From contig QZKG01000002.1 in NCBI GenBank assembly GCA_003599855.1, positions 1 to 42,500 on the forward strand: a DNA stretch of 42,500 nt. Reading direction: 5' to 3'. Positions 33,420-41,248 of the stretch are shown in pieces (position 1 is the stretch's first letter; each line of letters starts with the position of its first letter). A program made the position numbers and the translations under genes. The notes under the pieces are model-generated. The model saw nothing but the letters and a program-made list of their open reading frames with translations, made no database searches and was not told where the DNA came from. The DNA comes from Gaiellales bacterium (GTDB lineage: Bacteria; Actinomycetota; Thermoleophilia; BMS3ABIN01).

Positions 33420-33440
33420 CAGGAGGACATCGATCTGGCC

Positions 33441-33665
33441 ATGTGGCGCAGCCGGGCACACCTGTTGGCGAATGTGCTGTTGGGGTTGTCGCTCTGCGGC
33501 GGCCTGGCTGCCGCTGCCTGGTCCACGGCCGCTCCTGCCTGGCTGCGTTTCCTGTCGCTGGCAGCGGCCCTGGTGGCTTTCCCGCCGGTCACACACAGGC
33601 TGGCGCCCAGGCTCACGGGCTGGCTGGTGGACAAGGTCTGCGACCTTGCTGGCCTGGAGCGGTGA
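33441..33665 (+). CDS. Small two-helix membrane protein
   Basis: This 74-residue protein has two hydrophobic segments (about 8-28 and 33-48) joined by a short turn, and a basic amphipathic end. It lies 21 bases after the PH-domain gene; an AGGAGG at 33420-33425 is rather far from the ATG. No family is recognised. The gene is accepted because of spacing, direction and a plausible composition, at moderate confidence. Confidence 0.5.
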   Translation: MWRSRAHLLANVLLGLSLCGGLAAAAWSTAAPAWLRFLSLAAALVAFPPVTHRLAPRLTGWLVDKVCDLAGLER

Positions 33666-33753
33666 GTCCTGAACCGGAACAGCGGGTAACAGGTACTGGG
33701 GCACAGCTGGTTCCCGTGCCCTGCAGGTCCGGCCGCTGCTGGAGGTGAGCGGG

Positions 33754-33984
33754 ATGGAAGATGAGATCGTGATCGCAGGAAGCTACTCCTCGAGGGGGGA
33801 AGCGGACATGCTCAAAGGCATGCTGGAGGCCGCCGGCATCAGGGCGGAGGTCCTGAGCGATGACGCCGGGGGCCTGTACCCGCAGCTGCAGGACATTCTG
33901 GGCGTGCATCTCGTGGTGCGCCGTGAGGACCTTCAACGGGCGCGTGAGCTCCTGGACGGGACCGGTGGGGAAGGGCCGGACTGA
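33754..33984 (+). CDS. DUF2007-like small protein
   Basis: This 76-residue protein carries SYSSRGEADMLKGMLEAAGIRAEVLSDD, then VHLVVRREDLQRARELL, the pattern of DUF2007 (putative signal-transducing domain). GGAGG at 33741-33745 favours ATG 33754 with eight bases spacing, although GTG 33745 is in frame. Its stop shares a base with the antiporter start, so the two genes are translationally coupled. The role is unknown. Confidence 0.75.
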   Translation: MEDEIVIAGSYSSRGEADMLKGMLEAAGIRAEVLSDDAGGLYPQLQDILGVHLVVRREDLQRARELLDGTGGEGPD

Positions 33985-35858
33985 TGGATGACACGAGCTC
34001 CTTCGTACCGCTCCTCATAATCATCGGCCTGGCCTTCATCGTGCCGCTGCTGCTCCTCAGGTTCAGGCGCCTGGGCCTTCACATCGTCGTCGGCGAGATA
34101 ATAGCCGGCATCGTCGTCGGCCGCAGCGGCTTCGACCTGGTGCAGGGGCACGACCCCGCGCTGGAGCTCCTGTCCGAGCTGGGCTTCGTCTTCCTGATGT
34201 TCCTGGCGGGGATGGAGATGGACTTCACCGGCATGAGCCTGACAGGCCTCCTGCGGCCCCGGAAGGGCAACTGGACGCCGCTGCAACTGGGCGCGGTCAA
34301 TTTCCTGCTGACGCTGACCCTGGCCGCGGCTGTGGGTCTTGCCCTGGCGCAGCTGGGGCTGGGCCAGAACGCCTGGATGATGACCCTCATCCTGTCCACC
34401 ACTTCCCTGGGCGTCGTGTTGCCCGTGCTCAAGGAGACCGGCCTGTCCACCAGCCTGTACGGCCAGACGATGCTCACCGCCGCCATGATCGCCGACTTCG
34501 CCACCATGCTGCTCATAACGGTACTGGTGGCCGGCATCTCCGGCAGCGAGTATTTCGAGGTGCTGCTCATCGGCGTGCTGTTCGTCGCTTTTTTCGCCAT
34601 CTACCGGGTATTGACGCTCTTCTTCCGGGGCATCCCCGGCTTCCGGCGGGCCATCGAGGAGCTCAGCCACGCCTCAGCCCAGATCAAGGTGCGGGCGGCC
34701 TTCGCCATGATGCTCATGTTCGTGGTCCTGTCGGAAGCCCTCGGCACGGAGCTGATCCTGGGGGCGTTCCTGGCCGGTGTCATCATGTCACTTCTCAGGA
34801 CTCCCGATGACGCCCCGCTGGACAGCAAGCTGGAAGCCATCGGCTTCGGGTTCTTCATCCCCATCTTCTTCATCATGGTGGGGGTGAATTTCAACTTCTC
34901 GGCCATCATCGGGTCGGCGCGTTCGCTGGCGCTGGTGCCGCTGTTGCTGGCGGCGGCATTCGCTGTGAAGATGCTGCCGGCGCTGGTGTTCCACCTGCGG
35001 TTTGGCTGGCGGGAAAGCATCGCCGCGGGATTGCTGCTGTCGGCGCGGCTCTCGCTGATCATTGCCGCCTCGGCCATCGGCCTCAGGCTCGGCATCATCA
35101 GCGAGTCCGTCAACGCCGCCATTATCCTCGTGGCCGCCATCACCGTCACGCTGACGCCGGTGCTTTTCTCCCGGTTGACGCCGGGGCGCTCCACGGCCCC
35201 GGCGCCCATCGTCATAGCCAGCGCCGGGGAGCTGGCGCTGGAGGTCGCCGGGCGGATGCGGTCGCACGGCGAACCGGTGGTGCTTGTCGACCGCGACAGC
35301 GGGCATGTCGACCATGCCCGGCAGAGGGGCTTCGAAGCCCACGTGGGCAGGCTCGACGAGGCGGGTAGCGCGGCCATGGAGTTCATCGAGCGGGCGCGGG
35401 CGGTGATCTGCACCTCCACCGACATGGAATACAACTTCCGGGTCTGCAAGCTCGCCAGGCTGGAATACGGCATCGAACACGTCGTGGTTCAGGTTAGCGA
35501 CCCCAGGGATCGGGAGCGTTTCGCCAGGCTGGGCGTGATGACCCTCAACCCGGCCCTTGACCGCGTCGCCATGTTCGCCCTGGTGGGACGCAACCCGGCC
35601 CTTTACCAGCTGATTACCCGTACCGATGATGACAAGGAAGTCATGGAAGTCGTTGTGCGCAACACCCGCTTCACCAACAGGCCGCTCAGCAAGATGCAGC
35701 TGCCTGGCGACATGCTGGTCCTGGCGGTCAGGCGGCGTGACGAGTTGCTGGTGCCCCAGGGGCAGACCCAGCTGAGCCTGGGGGACAAGCTGACGCTGGT
35801 GGGGTCGGTGGGGTCTATCGAGACAGCGCGGCGGCTGCTGGGGGGCAGGGACGGCTAA
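33984..35858 (+). CDS. CPA2-type monovalent cation:proton antiporter with RCK/TrkA domains
   Basis: This 624-residue protein has about 12 hydrophobic segments in residues 1-395 (Na_H_Exchanger fold; LLSELGFVFLMFLAGMEMDF is the conserved core) followed by a cytoplasmic regulatory half. An RCK/TrkA_N-like domain spans about 405-530 and a TrkA_C domain about 550-615 (VVRNTRFTNRPLSKMQLPGDMLVLAVRRRDELLVPQGQTQLSLGDKLTLVGS). The usual GxGxxG nucleotide loop is replaced by ASAGELA, so NAD binding may be lost or altered. It resembles KefB/KefC or GerN/CvrA antiporters; the ion is K+ or Na+, not resolved. The overlap with the DUF2007 gene suggests joint expression. Confidence 0.9.
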   Translation: MDDTSSFVPLLIIIGLAFIVPLLLLRFRRLGLHIVVGEIIAGIVVGRSGFDLVQGHDPALELLSELGFVFLMFLAGMEMDFTGMSLTGLLRPRKGNWTPLQLGAVNFLLTLTLAAAVGLALAQLGLGQNAWMMTLILSTTSLGVVLPVLKETGLSTSLYGQTMLTAAMIADFATMLLITVLVAGISGSEYFEVLLIGVLFVAFFAIYRVLTLFFRGIPGFRRAIEELSHASAQIKVRAAFAMMLMFVVLSEALGTELILGAFLAGVIMSLLRTPDDAPLDSKLEAIGFGFFIPIFFIMVGVNFNFSAIIGSARSLALVPLLLAAAFAVKMLPALVFHLRFGWRESIAAGLLLSARLSLIIAASAIGLRLGIISESVNAAIILVAAITVTLTPVLFSRLTPGRSTAPAPIVIASAGELALEVAGRMRSHGEPVVLVDRDSGHVDHARQRGFEAHVGRLDEAGSAAMEFIERARAVICTSTDMEYNFRVCKLARLEYGIEHVVVQVSDPRDRERFARLGVMTLNPALDRVAMFALVGRNPALYQLITRTDDDKEVMEVVVRNTRFTNRPLSKMQLPGDMLVLAVRRRDELLVPQGQTQLSLGDKLTLVGSVGSIETARRLLGGRDG

Positions 35859-35912
35859 GCGGCGCAGGAGCAGCGCCGGGTAAAAATCGTGATCGTAACG
35901 AGGGTGTGCCGG

Positions 35913-36815
35913 ATGTTGACAACCAAAGGTGTGGGCAAGCAGCTGCGGCGGTCGCGCCGCTTGTTACTGGCGGTTTTCGGCGCGGCAGTGCTGGTGCTGG
36001 CTGTCATCGGGCTGCTGCGGGTCTTCCTGGGGGTGGATATCGGCGAGCTCACCAGGGACCCGATCCACAAGACCGGCCTCCATCCCTTCGTGGGCTTCCT
36101 TTCCAACGCGGGAGTCCTGTTGTGGGCGTTCGCGGCGGCGATCTGCCTGTTCTGCGCCTTCGTACTGCGGCGCACCGACGGAGACGCTTCCGGGTTCTAC
36201 CTGGCCGCCGGCCTGATCACCGCCTGGATGATGCTCGATGACCTCTTTCTTTTTCATGACGTCATCCTGCGCGAGTATCTGGGGGTAGCCGAGCTGGTCA
36301 CCTACCCCCTTTATTTTGCCGCCGTGGCTGCATTCTTCTACGTTTTCCGGCGGCGGGTCCTTGATTCTGAGTATGTGATCCTGATCCTGACTGCCATGTT
36401 CTTCCTGGCGACGATGCTGTTGGACCTGCTGGTGGACAACCAGTTGATCCCGGGGGAATATCTTTTTGAGGATGGCTTCAAGTTCCTGGGGATCGTCGGC
36501 TGGCTGACCTACTTCGGGCGCACCGGTTTTTCAGACGTGCTGGCTGCAGCGTCGGCCGGCAGGAGGGCGCGCATGCGCGACGGGGTCTGCGCCCGCTGCG
36601 GCTCGACCGATGTCACCATCTCGAACAGCCGCGCACAGCCGGAACTTCACGCGGTCCCCCTTGCCGCGGCTTACCGTTACGAGAAGCCCGTGGTGACTCC
36701 GCTTCCCAGCGGGCAGCTTTCCGCTTCCTGCAACGAATGCGGATACAGCGAGATCTATCTTTCAGGCAGCTCCAAGCTGGTATCGGTCTCCCGTAACCTG
36801 CGCCGCGTCGACTGA
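35913..36815 (+). CDS. Multi-pass membrane protein with C-terminal zinc ribbon
   Basis: This 300-residue protein has about five to six hydrophobic segments (residues 18-210) and a C-terminal Cys4 zinc ribbon: CARCGS near 225 and CNECGY near 275, about 50 residues apart. Residues such as DDLFLFHDVILRE and LDLLVD form acidic/His stretches between helices. I choose ATG 35913 over GTG 35889 because of GAGGGTG nearby. I recognise no named family. It stands 54 bases after the antiporter. Confidence 0.6.
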   Translation: MLTTKGVGKQLRRSRRLLLAVFGAAVLVLAVIGLLRVFLGVDIGELTRDPIHKTGLHPFVGFLSNAGVLLWAFAAAICLFCAFVLRRTDGDASGFYLAAGLITAWMMLDDLFLFHDVILREYLGVAELVTYPLYFAAVAAFFYVFRRRVLDSEYVILILTAMFFLATMLLDLLVDNQLIPGEYLFEDGFKFLGIVGWLTYFGRTGFSDVLAAASAGRRARMRDGVCARCGSTDVTISNSRAQPELHAVPLAAAYRYEKPVVTPLPSGQLSASCNECGYSEIYLSGSSKLVSVSRNLRRVD

Positions 36816-36888
36816 AGGCCGCGGGCCGCTTCCACGTTTCCCTTCCCCCTCCACGGGGCACTCTAACCCATAAGACAGGGAGCAGGCG

Positions 36889-37518
36889 TTGAAGCGATCG
36901 ATACCGATAGAAGCAGCGCCGGGGAGCGGCAAGCCACGCCCGGTGGTTACCCTCCGGCCGGCCTCCACCGGGGACAAGCTGCGCGTCTACCAGTGGCTGG
37001 CCCAGTCGGATGCCACCGTGAGCATGATGGGGCCGCCGCTGTATCCGGAGCTGCCGGTGACTTCCTGGAAGGAATTCTGCGACGATTACGGCGATTTCTA
37101 CTTCGACGGGTCGAAGCCGCTCGAGGGACGCTGTTTCATAATCGAAACCGGCGGACGGGACATCGGTGTGATCTGCCACAATCGGGTGTTCCCGGAGCTC
37201 GGCTCGACGGATCTTGATATCTGGCTGCGTTCCTCCGACGACTTCGGCAGGGGTTATGGAACCGTTGCCCTGAGGACCCTGGTCGACCGGCTTTCCCGCG
37301 AGCTTTCGCTGGATCGTTTCGTCATATACACCTCGCGCCGCAACCCCCGGGCCATCGCCGCATATCTCAAGGCAGGTTTCCGCGAGATCACCCGGACCGA
37401 GGCGGCGGAGATCATCGAGTTCACCGAGGAGGACCTGGATTACCGTGACGGTGTTTTCCTCGGACTGGTGCAGGGTGGGGGCTGCGGGGCGCTGCCGGCG
37501 GAGCGTGAGCATGGGTAA
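36889..37518 (+). CDS. GNAT-family N-acetyltransferase (RimJ/RimL type)
   Basis: This 209-residue protein has the GNAT fold: VTLRPASTGD at the start, a beta-hairpin with IETGGRDIGVI, the acetyl-CoA loop in GRGYGTVALRTLVD, and the final YTSRRNPRAIAAYLKAGFRE. The TTG start follows GGGAG. The substrate, possibly a protein N-terminus or small amine, is unknown. It overlaps the next gene by eight bases. Confidence 0.85.
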   Translation: MKRSIPIEAAPGSGKPRPVVTLRPASTGDKLRVYQWLAQSDATVSMMGPPLYPELPVTSWKEFCDDYGDFYFDGSKPLEGRCFIIETGGRDIGVICHNRVFPELGSTDLDIWLRSSDDFGRGYGTVALRTLVDRLSRELSLDRFVIYTSRRNPRAIAAYLKAGFREITRTEAAEIIEFTEEDLDYRDGVFLGLVQGGGCGALPAEREHG

Positions 37519-38116
37519 AGGGACAGGCGGGCAGGATGACCCCAGGCGTTTCGGTTCCCGGTCGAGATGGCGCGAGTGGCTCAGGAGGAACCATGCCGCC
37601 TCCAGCGGCGCCTGGCTCGTGATCGCCAAGAAGCATGCTGCCGGGTTGCACTATGAAGAAGCTGTGGAGGAGGCGCTCTGCTTCGGCTGGATCGACAGCA
37701 CGGTCCGCCGGCTGGATGGGGATCATTACCGTCAATGGTACTCGCCGAGAAAGGCTGACAGCGCCTGGTCCAACAGCAACAGGAAACGCGTCGAGCGACT
37801 GACCGCCGAAGGCCGGATGGCCCGGGCCGGCCTGGAGAGTGTCAGGGTCGCCCGGGAGAACGGGTCGTGGAACGCCCTTGAAACGGTAGAGAAGCTCCAG
37901 GCTCCCGCGGACCTGGTCCGGGCGCTCGCCGCAACCCAAGTGGCCGGCAAGGCTTACGAGGCGTTGCCGCCCTCGCACAGGAAGCAGTACCTGTTCTGGA
38001 TCAACAGCGCAAAACGTCCCGGGACCAGAGAGCGGCGCATCCGTGAGACGGTCGAGCGCCTGGTTTCCTCTGCTGATCGGGGAGTAAAAAAACAGGAGAA
38101 TAAAAGCACCCCCTAG
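37511..38116 (+). CDS. YdeI/OmdA-family protein
   Basis: This 201-residue protein matches the YdeI-type 'bacteriocin-protection/OmpD-associated' family by segments WREWLRRNHA, GAWLVIAKK, YEEAVEEALCFGWIDSTVRRLD, YSPRKADSAWSNSNRKRVERL and the C-terminal KQYLFWINSAKRPGTRERRI. ATG 37511 has GGAG eight bases upstream and overlaps the GNAT stop. The family's biochemical role is poorly known. It ends 50 bases before the membrane protein of the radical SAM cluster, in the same direction. Confidence 0.85.
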   Translation: MGKGTGGQDDPRRFGSRSRWREWLRRNHAASSGAWLVIAKKHAAGLHYEEAVEEALCFGWIDSTVRRLDGDHYRQWYSPRKADSAWSNSNRKRVERLTAEGRMARAGLESVRVARENGSWNALETVEKLQAPADLVRALAATQVAGKAYEALPPSHRKQYLFWINSAKRPGTRERRIRETVERLVSSADRGVKKQENKSTP

Positions 38117-38166
38117 AAAATATCCCTGGCGGGCGCCATGTGAGATGCCTGGCGGCCCGCGACCAT

Positions 38167-39801
38167 ATGAGACGGCATGTTGCCATATCAGCCATGGTAG
38201 CGCTGGCCGCGGCGTATCTGTTCCTGTGCGCTGCGCATGTCCCTGCAGCCATGGCGGGGGCGGGCGAGATCGAGTTCGTCGAGACAGGGGTGGACCTGGC
38301 TTCCGACGGATCCGCGGTGATCGGGTATACGGTCGAGTGGCGGGTGACCTCCCCCGAGCTGCATGGCTTCTTCTTCCAGGCGAGCGAACCGGTTAATTCC
38401 TTTTCGGACCAGTCGTTTGCGGTGGATTCCGCGGGGCGATCCTACGGGCTGGACATCACCCTGGCGGGCCCGGACAGGTATGACATTGTCCTGGCGGACG
38501 GCTGGGGGGTCGCTTCCGGCAGCGTGACCTGCAGCTTCCTCTATTCGACAGACCTCGCGGCGGCCGGGTACGTCGCGCCCACGAGCGCCGACGACGGCCG
38601 TGACCTCGTGGTCTTCCACTGGTCTCCTGCCCAGTGGGACGAAGCGGGGGGCCAGGACCATTACACGCTCAGGGTGCTGACGCCCTTCGCGCTGCCCGCC
38701 GGCGCGGACCCCCGCGCATACGTTGAGGAAAATAGCCTGGTGTTGACCGAGAAGCGGGTCAACGACAAGTTCGTCATCGATTACCAGCGAGGGCCGGATG
38801 ACCGCCTGCAGGTCGTCTTCCACCGCGACGATCCCGGCAACCGCTTCCACATGGAGACGCAGTTCTACCTGCCGGCGGAATGGTTCGACCTGTCGGGGTT
38901 CAGCGCTGTCAGCCGCCCCTCGGTGGGAGACATCCAGCAGGAGCATGAATTCCTGCGCAGCGACCGCTGGCCCTGGTACCTTGCCGCCATCGCCGGGCTT
39001 TTGTCCTCGTTCCTCGCCGTGGTGATGGGCAAGCAGCGTTCCATGGCTGAGGCCCATGCCGGGCTGGATGAGGTCCGCTGGGAGAACATCGACTGGACGC
39101 CCCCCAGGCTGGAGCTGTCCAACTTCCGCGTCCCCGGCAAGGTTTGCAAGGACCTCACCCGGCTGGAGGCCGCCTTCTATCTGGAGATACCTTTCCGTGA
39201 CATAGTCAGCGCCCTGCTGCAGTCGCTCGTGAGCGACGGCTACCTGAAGGTGGTAAGCACTTCGCCCTTCATCATCAACGTGGTCCAGGTGCCGGATTAC
39301 AACAAGCTGGACGAGTACGAGCGGTACTTCGTGGAGGCGGTGGGCAACGACGGTGTTCTTGACCAGGCGGAGCTCGAGGGCATGATGGACATGGCGGTCA
39401 GGAACATACAGCAGAAGGCGTGGGATTGCGACATCGAGGCGACCCAGGCCCACTACCGTTCGCTGATCGGCGAGTTCGAGCGGGAGAAGCGCGAAAGCGC
39501 GGCCCGTGAGCGCGGCTACCGGGAGGACGAGTACGACACCTGGTACTGGTGGTACTACAACGGCTACCCCGGGCGCCATCACGCCTACGTCTATGACCGC
39601 GACCCCTGGGCCTACCGTTCACAGCTTCCGGTGGAGACCGACCATCTGACCCAGGGGCATATCGATACGGCGCTGGCCAGCGGCATCAATGCCTGCCACG
39701 ATGCCTGCCACTCCGCCTGTCATTCAGCCTGTCATTCAGCCTGCCACTCAGCCTGCCATTCAGCCTGCCATTCGGCCTGTGTCAGCGGCGGTTCCCACTA
39801 G
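38167..39801 (+). CDS. DUF2207-like membrane protein with C-terminal Cys-His tetrad tail, putative modification substrate
   Basis: This 544-residue protein has a signal peptide (basic MRRH, hydrophobic 5-28, likely cleavage after AMA). A DUF2207-like beta-rich outer domain covers about 30-270, and one membrane segment (WYLAAIAGLLSSFLAVVMG) lies near 275. The cytoplasmic half ends in a Tyr/Trp-rich stretch (TWYWWYYNGYPGRHH). The last 36 residues are seven tetrads ACH-S/D followed by AC and VSGGSH (residues 509-544), giving eight cysteines at regular four-residue spacing. Topology puts this tail in the cytoplasm, where the next gene's product would reach it. ATG 38167 suits the signal peptide; GTG 38140 is possible. 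Neither has a strong ribosome binding site. DUF2207 assignment is by eye; the tail may instead bind metal. Confidence 0.75.
   Translation: MRRHVAISAMVALAAAYLFLCAAHVPAAMAGAGEIEFVETGVDLASDGSAVIGYTVEWRVTSPELHGFFFQASEPVNSFSDQSFAVDSAGRSYGLDITLAGPDRYDIVLADGWGVASGSVTCSFLYSTDLAAAGYVAPTSADDGRDLVVFHWSPAQWDEAGGQDHYTLRVLTPFALPAGADPRAYVEENSLVLTEKRVNDKFVIDYQRGPDDRLQVVFHRDDPGNRFHMETQFYLPAEWFDLSGFSAVSRPSVGDIQQEHEFLRSDRWPWYLAAIAGLLSSFLAVVMGKQRSMAEAHAGLDEVRWENIDWTPPRLELSNFRVPGKVCKDLTRLEAAFYLEIPFRDIVSALLQSLVSDGYLKVVSTSPFIINVVQVPDYNKLDEYERYFVEAVGNDGVLDQAELEGMMDMAVRNIQQKAWDCDIEATQAHYRSLIGEFEREKRESAARERGYREDEYDTWYWWYYNGYPGRHHAYVYDRDPWAYRSQLPVETDHLTQGHIDTALASGINACHDACHSACHSACHSACHSACHSACHSACVSGGSH
39691..39780 (+). 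repeat. Tandem 12-base repeat encoding the ACH[S/D] tail
   Basis: Seven 12-base units GCC TGY CAY TCN (the first ends GAT) plus a final GCC TGT, all in frame. Codons for Cys, His and Ser vary between units (TGC/TGT, CAC/CAT, TCC/TCA/TCG), so the peptide is uniform while the DNA is not. Confidence 0.95.
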
Positions 39802-39808
39802 GAGCTCC

Positions 39809-41248
39809 ATGCCTGCGACCATGAGCAAACCAGACAGCAGAGTGATGAAAAGAGGCCGCCGGACGGAGGGCGCCGACCTAAAGTGGGTCGACGCTTTTAT
39901 CGACCGCATCAGGCCATACGTCACCGTGAGGGAGCAGGATGCAGTCCTGATCAAGATGCCCAACCAGGCGTTCCGCCTGAACAGGACGGGGGTGCAGGTT
40001 ATGAGTTTCCTGCTCGGCGGCGGCGGGGTGGATGACCTGCTGCGGCAAGCCGGCGCGGACAAGGCCGGAGAAGTCGCTCTCTTCCTCGACGCGGTGAAGC
40101 GCGGACTGGAAGGTTCCCTGCTGGAGACGGATCCATCTCCCGCCGTCGATGTCAAACCCCTGGAGCTTAATTTCTCGTCGCTGCCGGTCCTCGCGGAGAT
40201 CGCCTTGACGGACCGCTGCAACCTGCGTTGCGTCTTTTGTTACGCCGGTTGCCCTTCCATCCCGGCGGCAAGCGGCAAAGGGCGGGAATTGTCACAGACA
40301 GAAGTGCGGCGGCTGATAGACCGGGTGCGCGGTGAGGCCCAGGTGCCGTCGCTCAGCTTTACCGGCGGGGAGCCGACCCTGAGGCACGACCTGCCGGACC
40401 TCGTGGCATATGCCGCCCGCATCAAGGGGATGAGGGTGAACCTGATCACCAACGGCACACTCGTCACTCCCGGGCTGGCAGGCGCCCTCAGGAGGGCGGG
40501 CCTGGCTTCAGCACAGGTCAGTATCGAAGGCGCGACAGCCGCCACCCACGACGCCGCCACAGGGGTGGCGGGCTCGCATGAGCGCAGCATCGCAGGTCTT
40601 GAGAACCTGGCAGCCGCCGGCGTGCGCGTCCATGCCAACACCACCATCAACCGCCTCAACCTGCATGAGTGTGTCAGCATGCCCGGCCTGGCCGTGGCCC
40701 TCGGGCTCGACAGGTTCAGCATGAACCTCGTCATACCCGCCGGCGCCGCCGCAGCGAACCACAGCCAGCTCGTCCGCTACGAGGAGCTGGGGCCGGTGCT
40801 CGAGGGGGTGATGGCTGCCAGCCGTCGGCACGGGGTCGAGTTCATGTGGTATTCACCGACACCCCTGTGCCTGTTCAACCCGATCGCGAGGGGGCTGGGC
40901 AACAAGGGGTGCAGCGCCTGCGACGGCCTGCTCTCCGTGGACAGCTCCGGCGGAGTGCGGCCCTGCTCGTCCTGGGATGAGACGGTGGGGAGCCTGCTGA
41001 CAGGGGGATTCGAGGAAGTATGGGGGAGCGCCCGGGCAAGGGCGTACCGCGCCAAGTCCCTGGCTCATCCCGGCTGCCGGGAGTGCGACAGCTTCAGCGC
41101 CTGCAACGGAGCCTGCCCCCTCTACTGGGGGCACTTCGGTTTCAGCGAGCTGGAACGTCATGGCGTTGCTGCGGCACGGCGCAAGGCGGGTGGCCCCGGG
41201 CATCAGGAAGCCGTGCCAGCGGGGAGGGAGCAGGTGAGGTCGCGATGA
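39809..41248 (+). CDS. Radical SAM/SPASM peptide-modifying enzyme with N-terminal PqqD-like domain
   Basis: This 479-residue enzyme has an N-terminal region (about 27-105: YVTVREQDAVLIKMPNQAFRLNRTGVQVMSFLLGG) that looks like a PqqD/RRE peptide-recognition domain. The radical SAM core follows with C-x3-C-x2-C at Cys137, Cys141 and Cys144 (DRCNLRCVFCYAGC), plus FTGGEPTLR and the ITNGT strand. The C-terminal SPASM region is cysteine-rich: GCSACDG, VRPCSSW and GCRECDSFSACNGACPLYWG would hold auxiliary Fe-S clusters. Its AGGAG overlaps the stop of the tail-bearing gene, and ATG 39809 lies eight bases after that stop, so the pair is translationally coupled. It probably installs thioether or C-C crosslinks in a peptide; the neighbour's Cys-His tail is the natural candidate. 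Confidence 0.9.
   Translation: MPATMSKPDSRVMKRGRRTEGADLKWVDAFIDRIRPYVTVREQDAVLIKMPNQAFRLNRTGVQVMSFLLGGGGVDDLLRQAGADKAGEVALFLDAVKRGLEGSLLETDPSPAVDVKPLELNFSSLPVLAEIALTDRCNLRCVFCYAGCPSIPAASGKGRELSQTEVRRLIDRVRGEAQVPSLSFTGGEPTLRHDLPDLVAYAARIKGMRVNLITNGTLVTPGLAGALRRAGLASAQVSIEGATAATHDAATGVAGSHERSIAGLENLAAAGVRVHANTTINRLNLHECVSMPGLAVALGLDRFSMNLVIPAGAAAANHSQLVRYEELGPVLEGVMAASRRHGVEFMWYSPTPLCLFNPIARGLGNKGCSACDGLLSVDSSGGVRPCSSWDETVGSLLTGGFEEVWGSARARAYRAKSLAHPGCRECDSFSACNGACPLYWGHFGFSELERHGVAAARRKAGGPGHQEAVPAGREQVRSR

Noticed and set aside
38188..39582. Long open frame opposite the DUF2207-like gene (464 codons, minus strand)
   Set aside because: Third-position GC bias keeps it open; no ribosome binding site or recognisable domain, while the plus strand has a signal peptide, a membrane segment and coupling to the radical SAM gene.
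39691..39780. CRISPR-like or simple-sequence repeat
   Set aside because: Units are 12 bases, contiguous, in frame and without spacers; it is a coding repeat.
39689..39808. Extension of the radical SAM frame back over the Cys-His tail
   Set aside because: The frame is open only because of the 12-base repeat (reads PATxP-type low-complexity sequence); the ribosome binding site at 39800-39804 sets the start at 39809.
41020..41244. Upstream extension of the membrane protein gene at 41245
   Set aside because: It lies inside the radical SAM gene in another frame; ATG 41245 has a ribosome binding site and the typical ATGA overlap.
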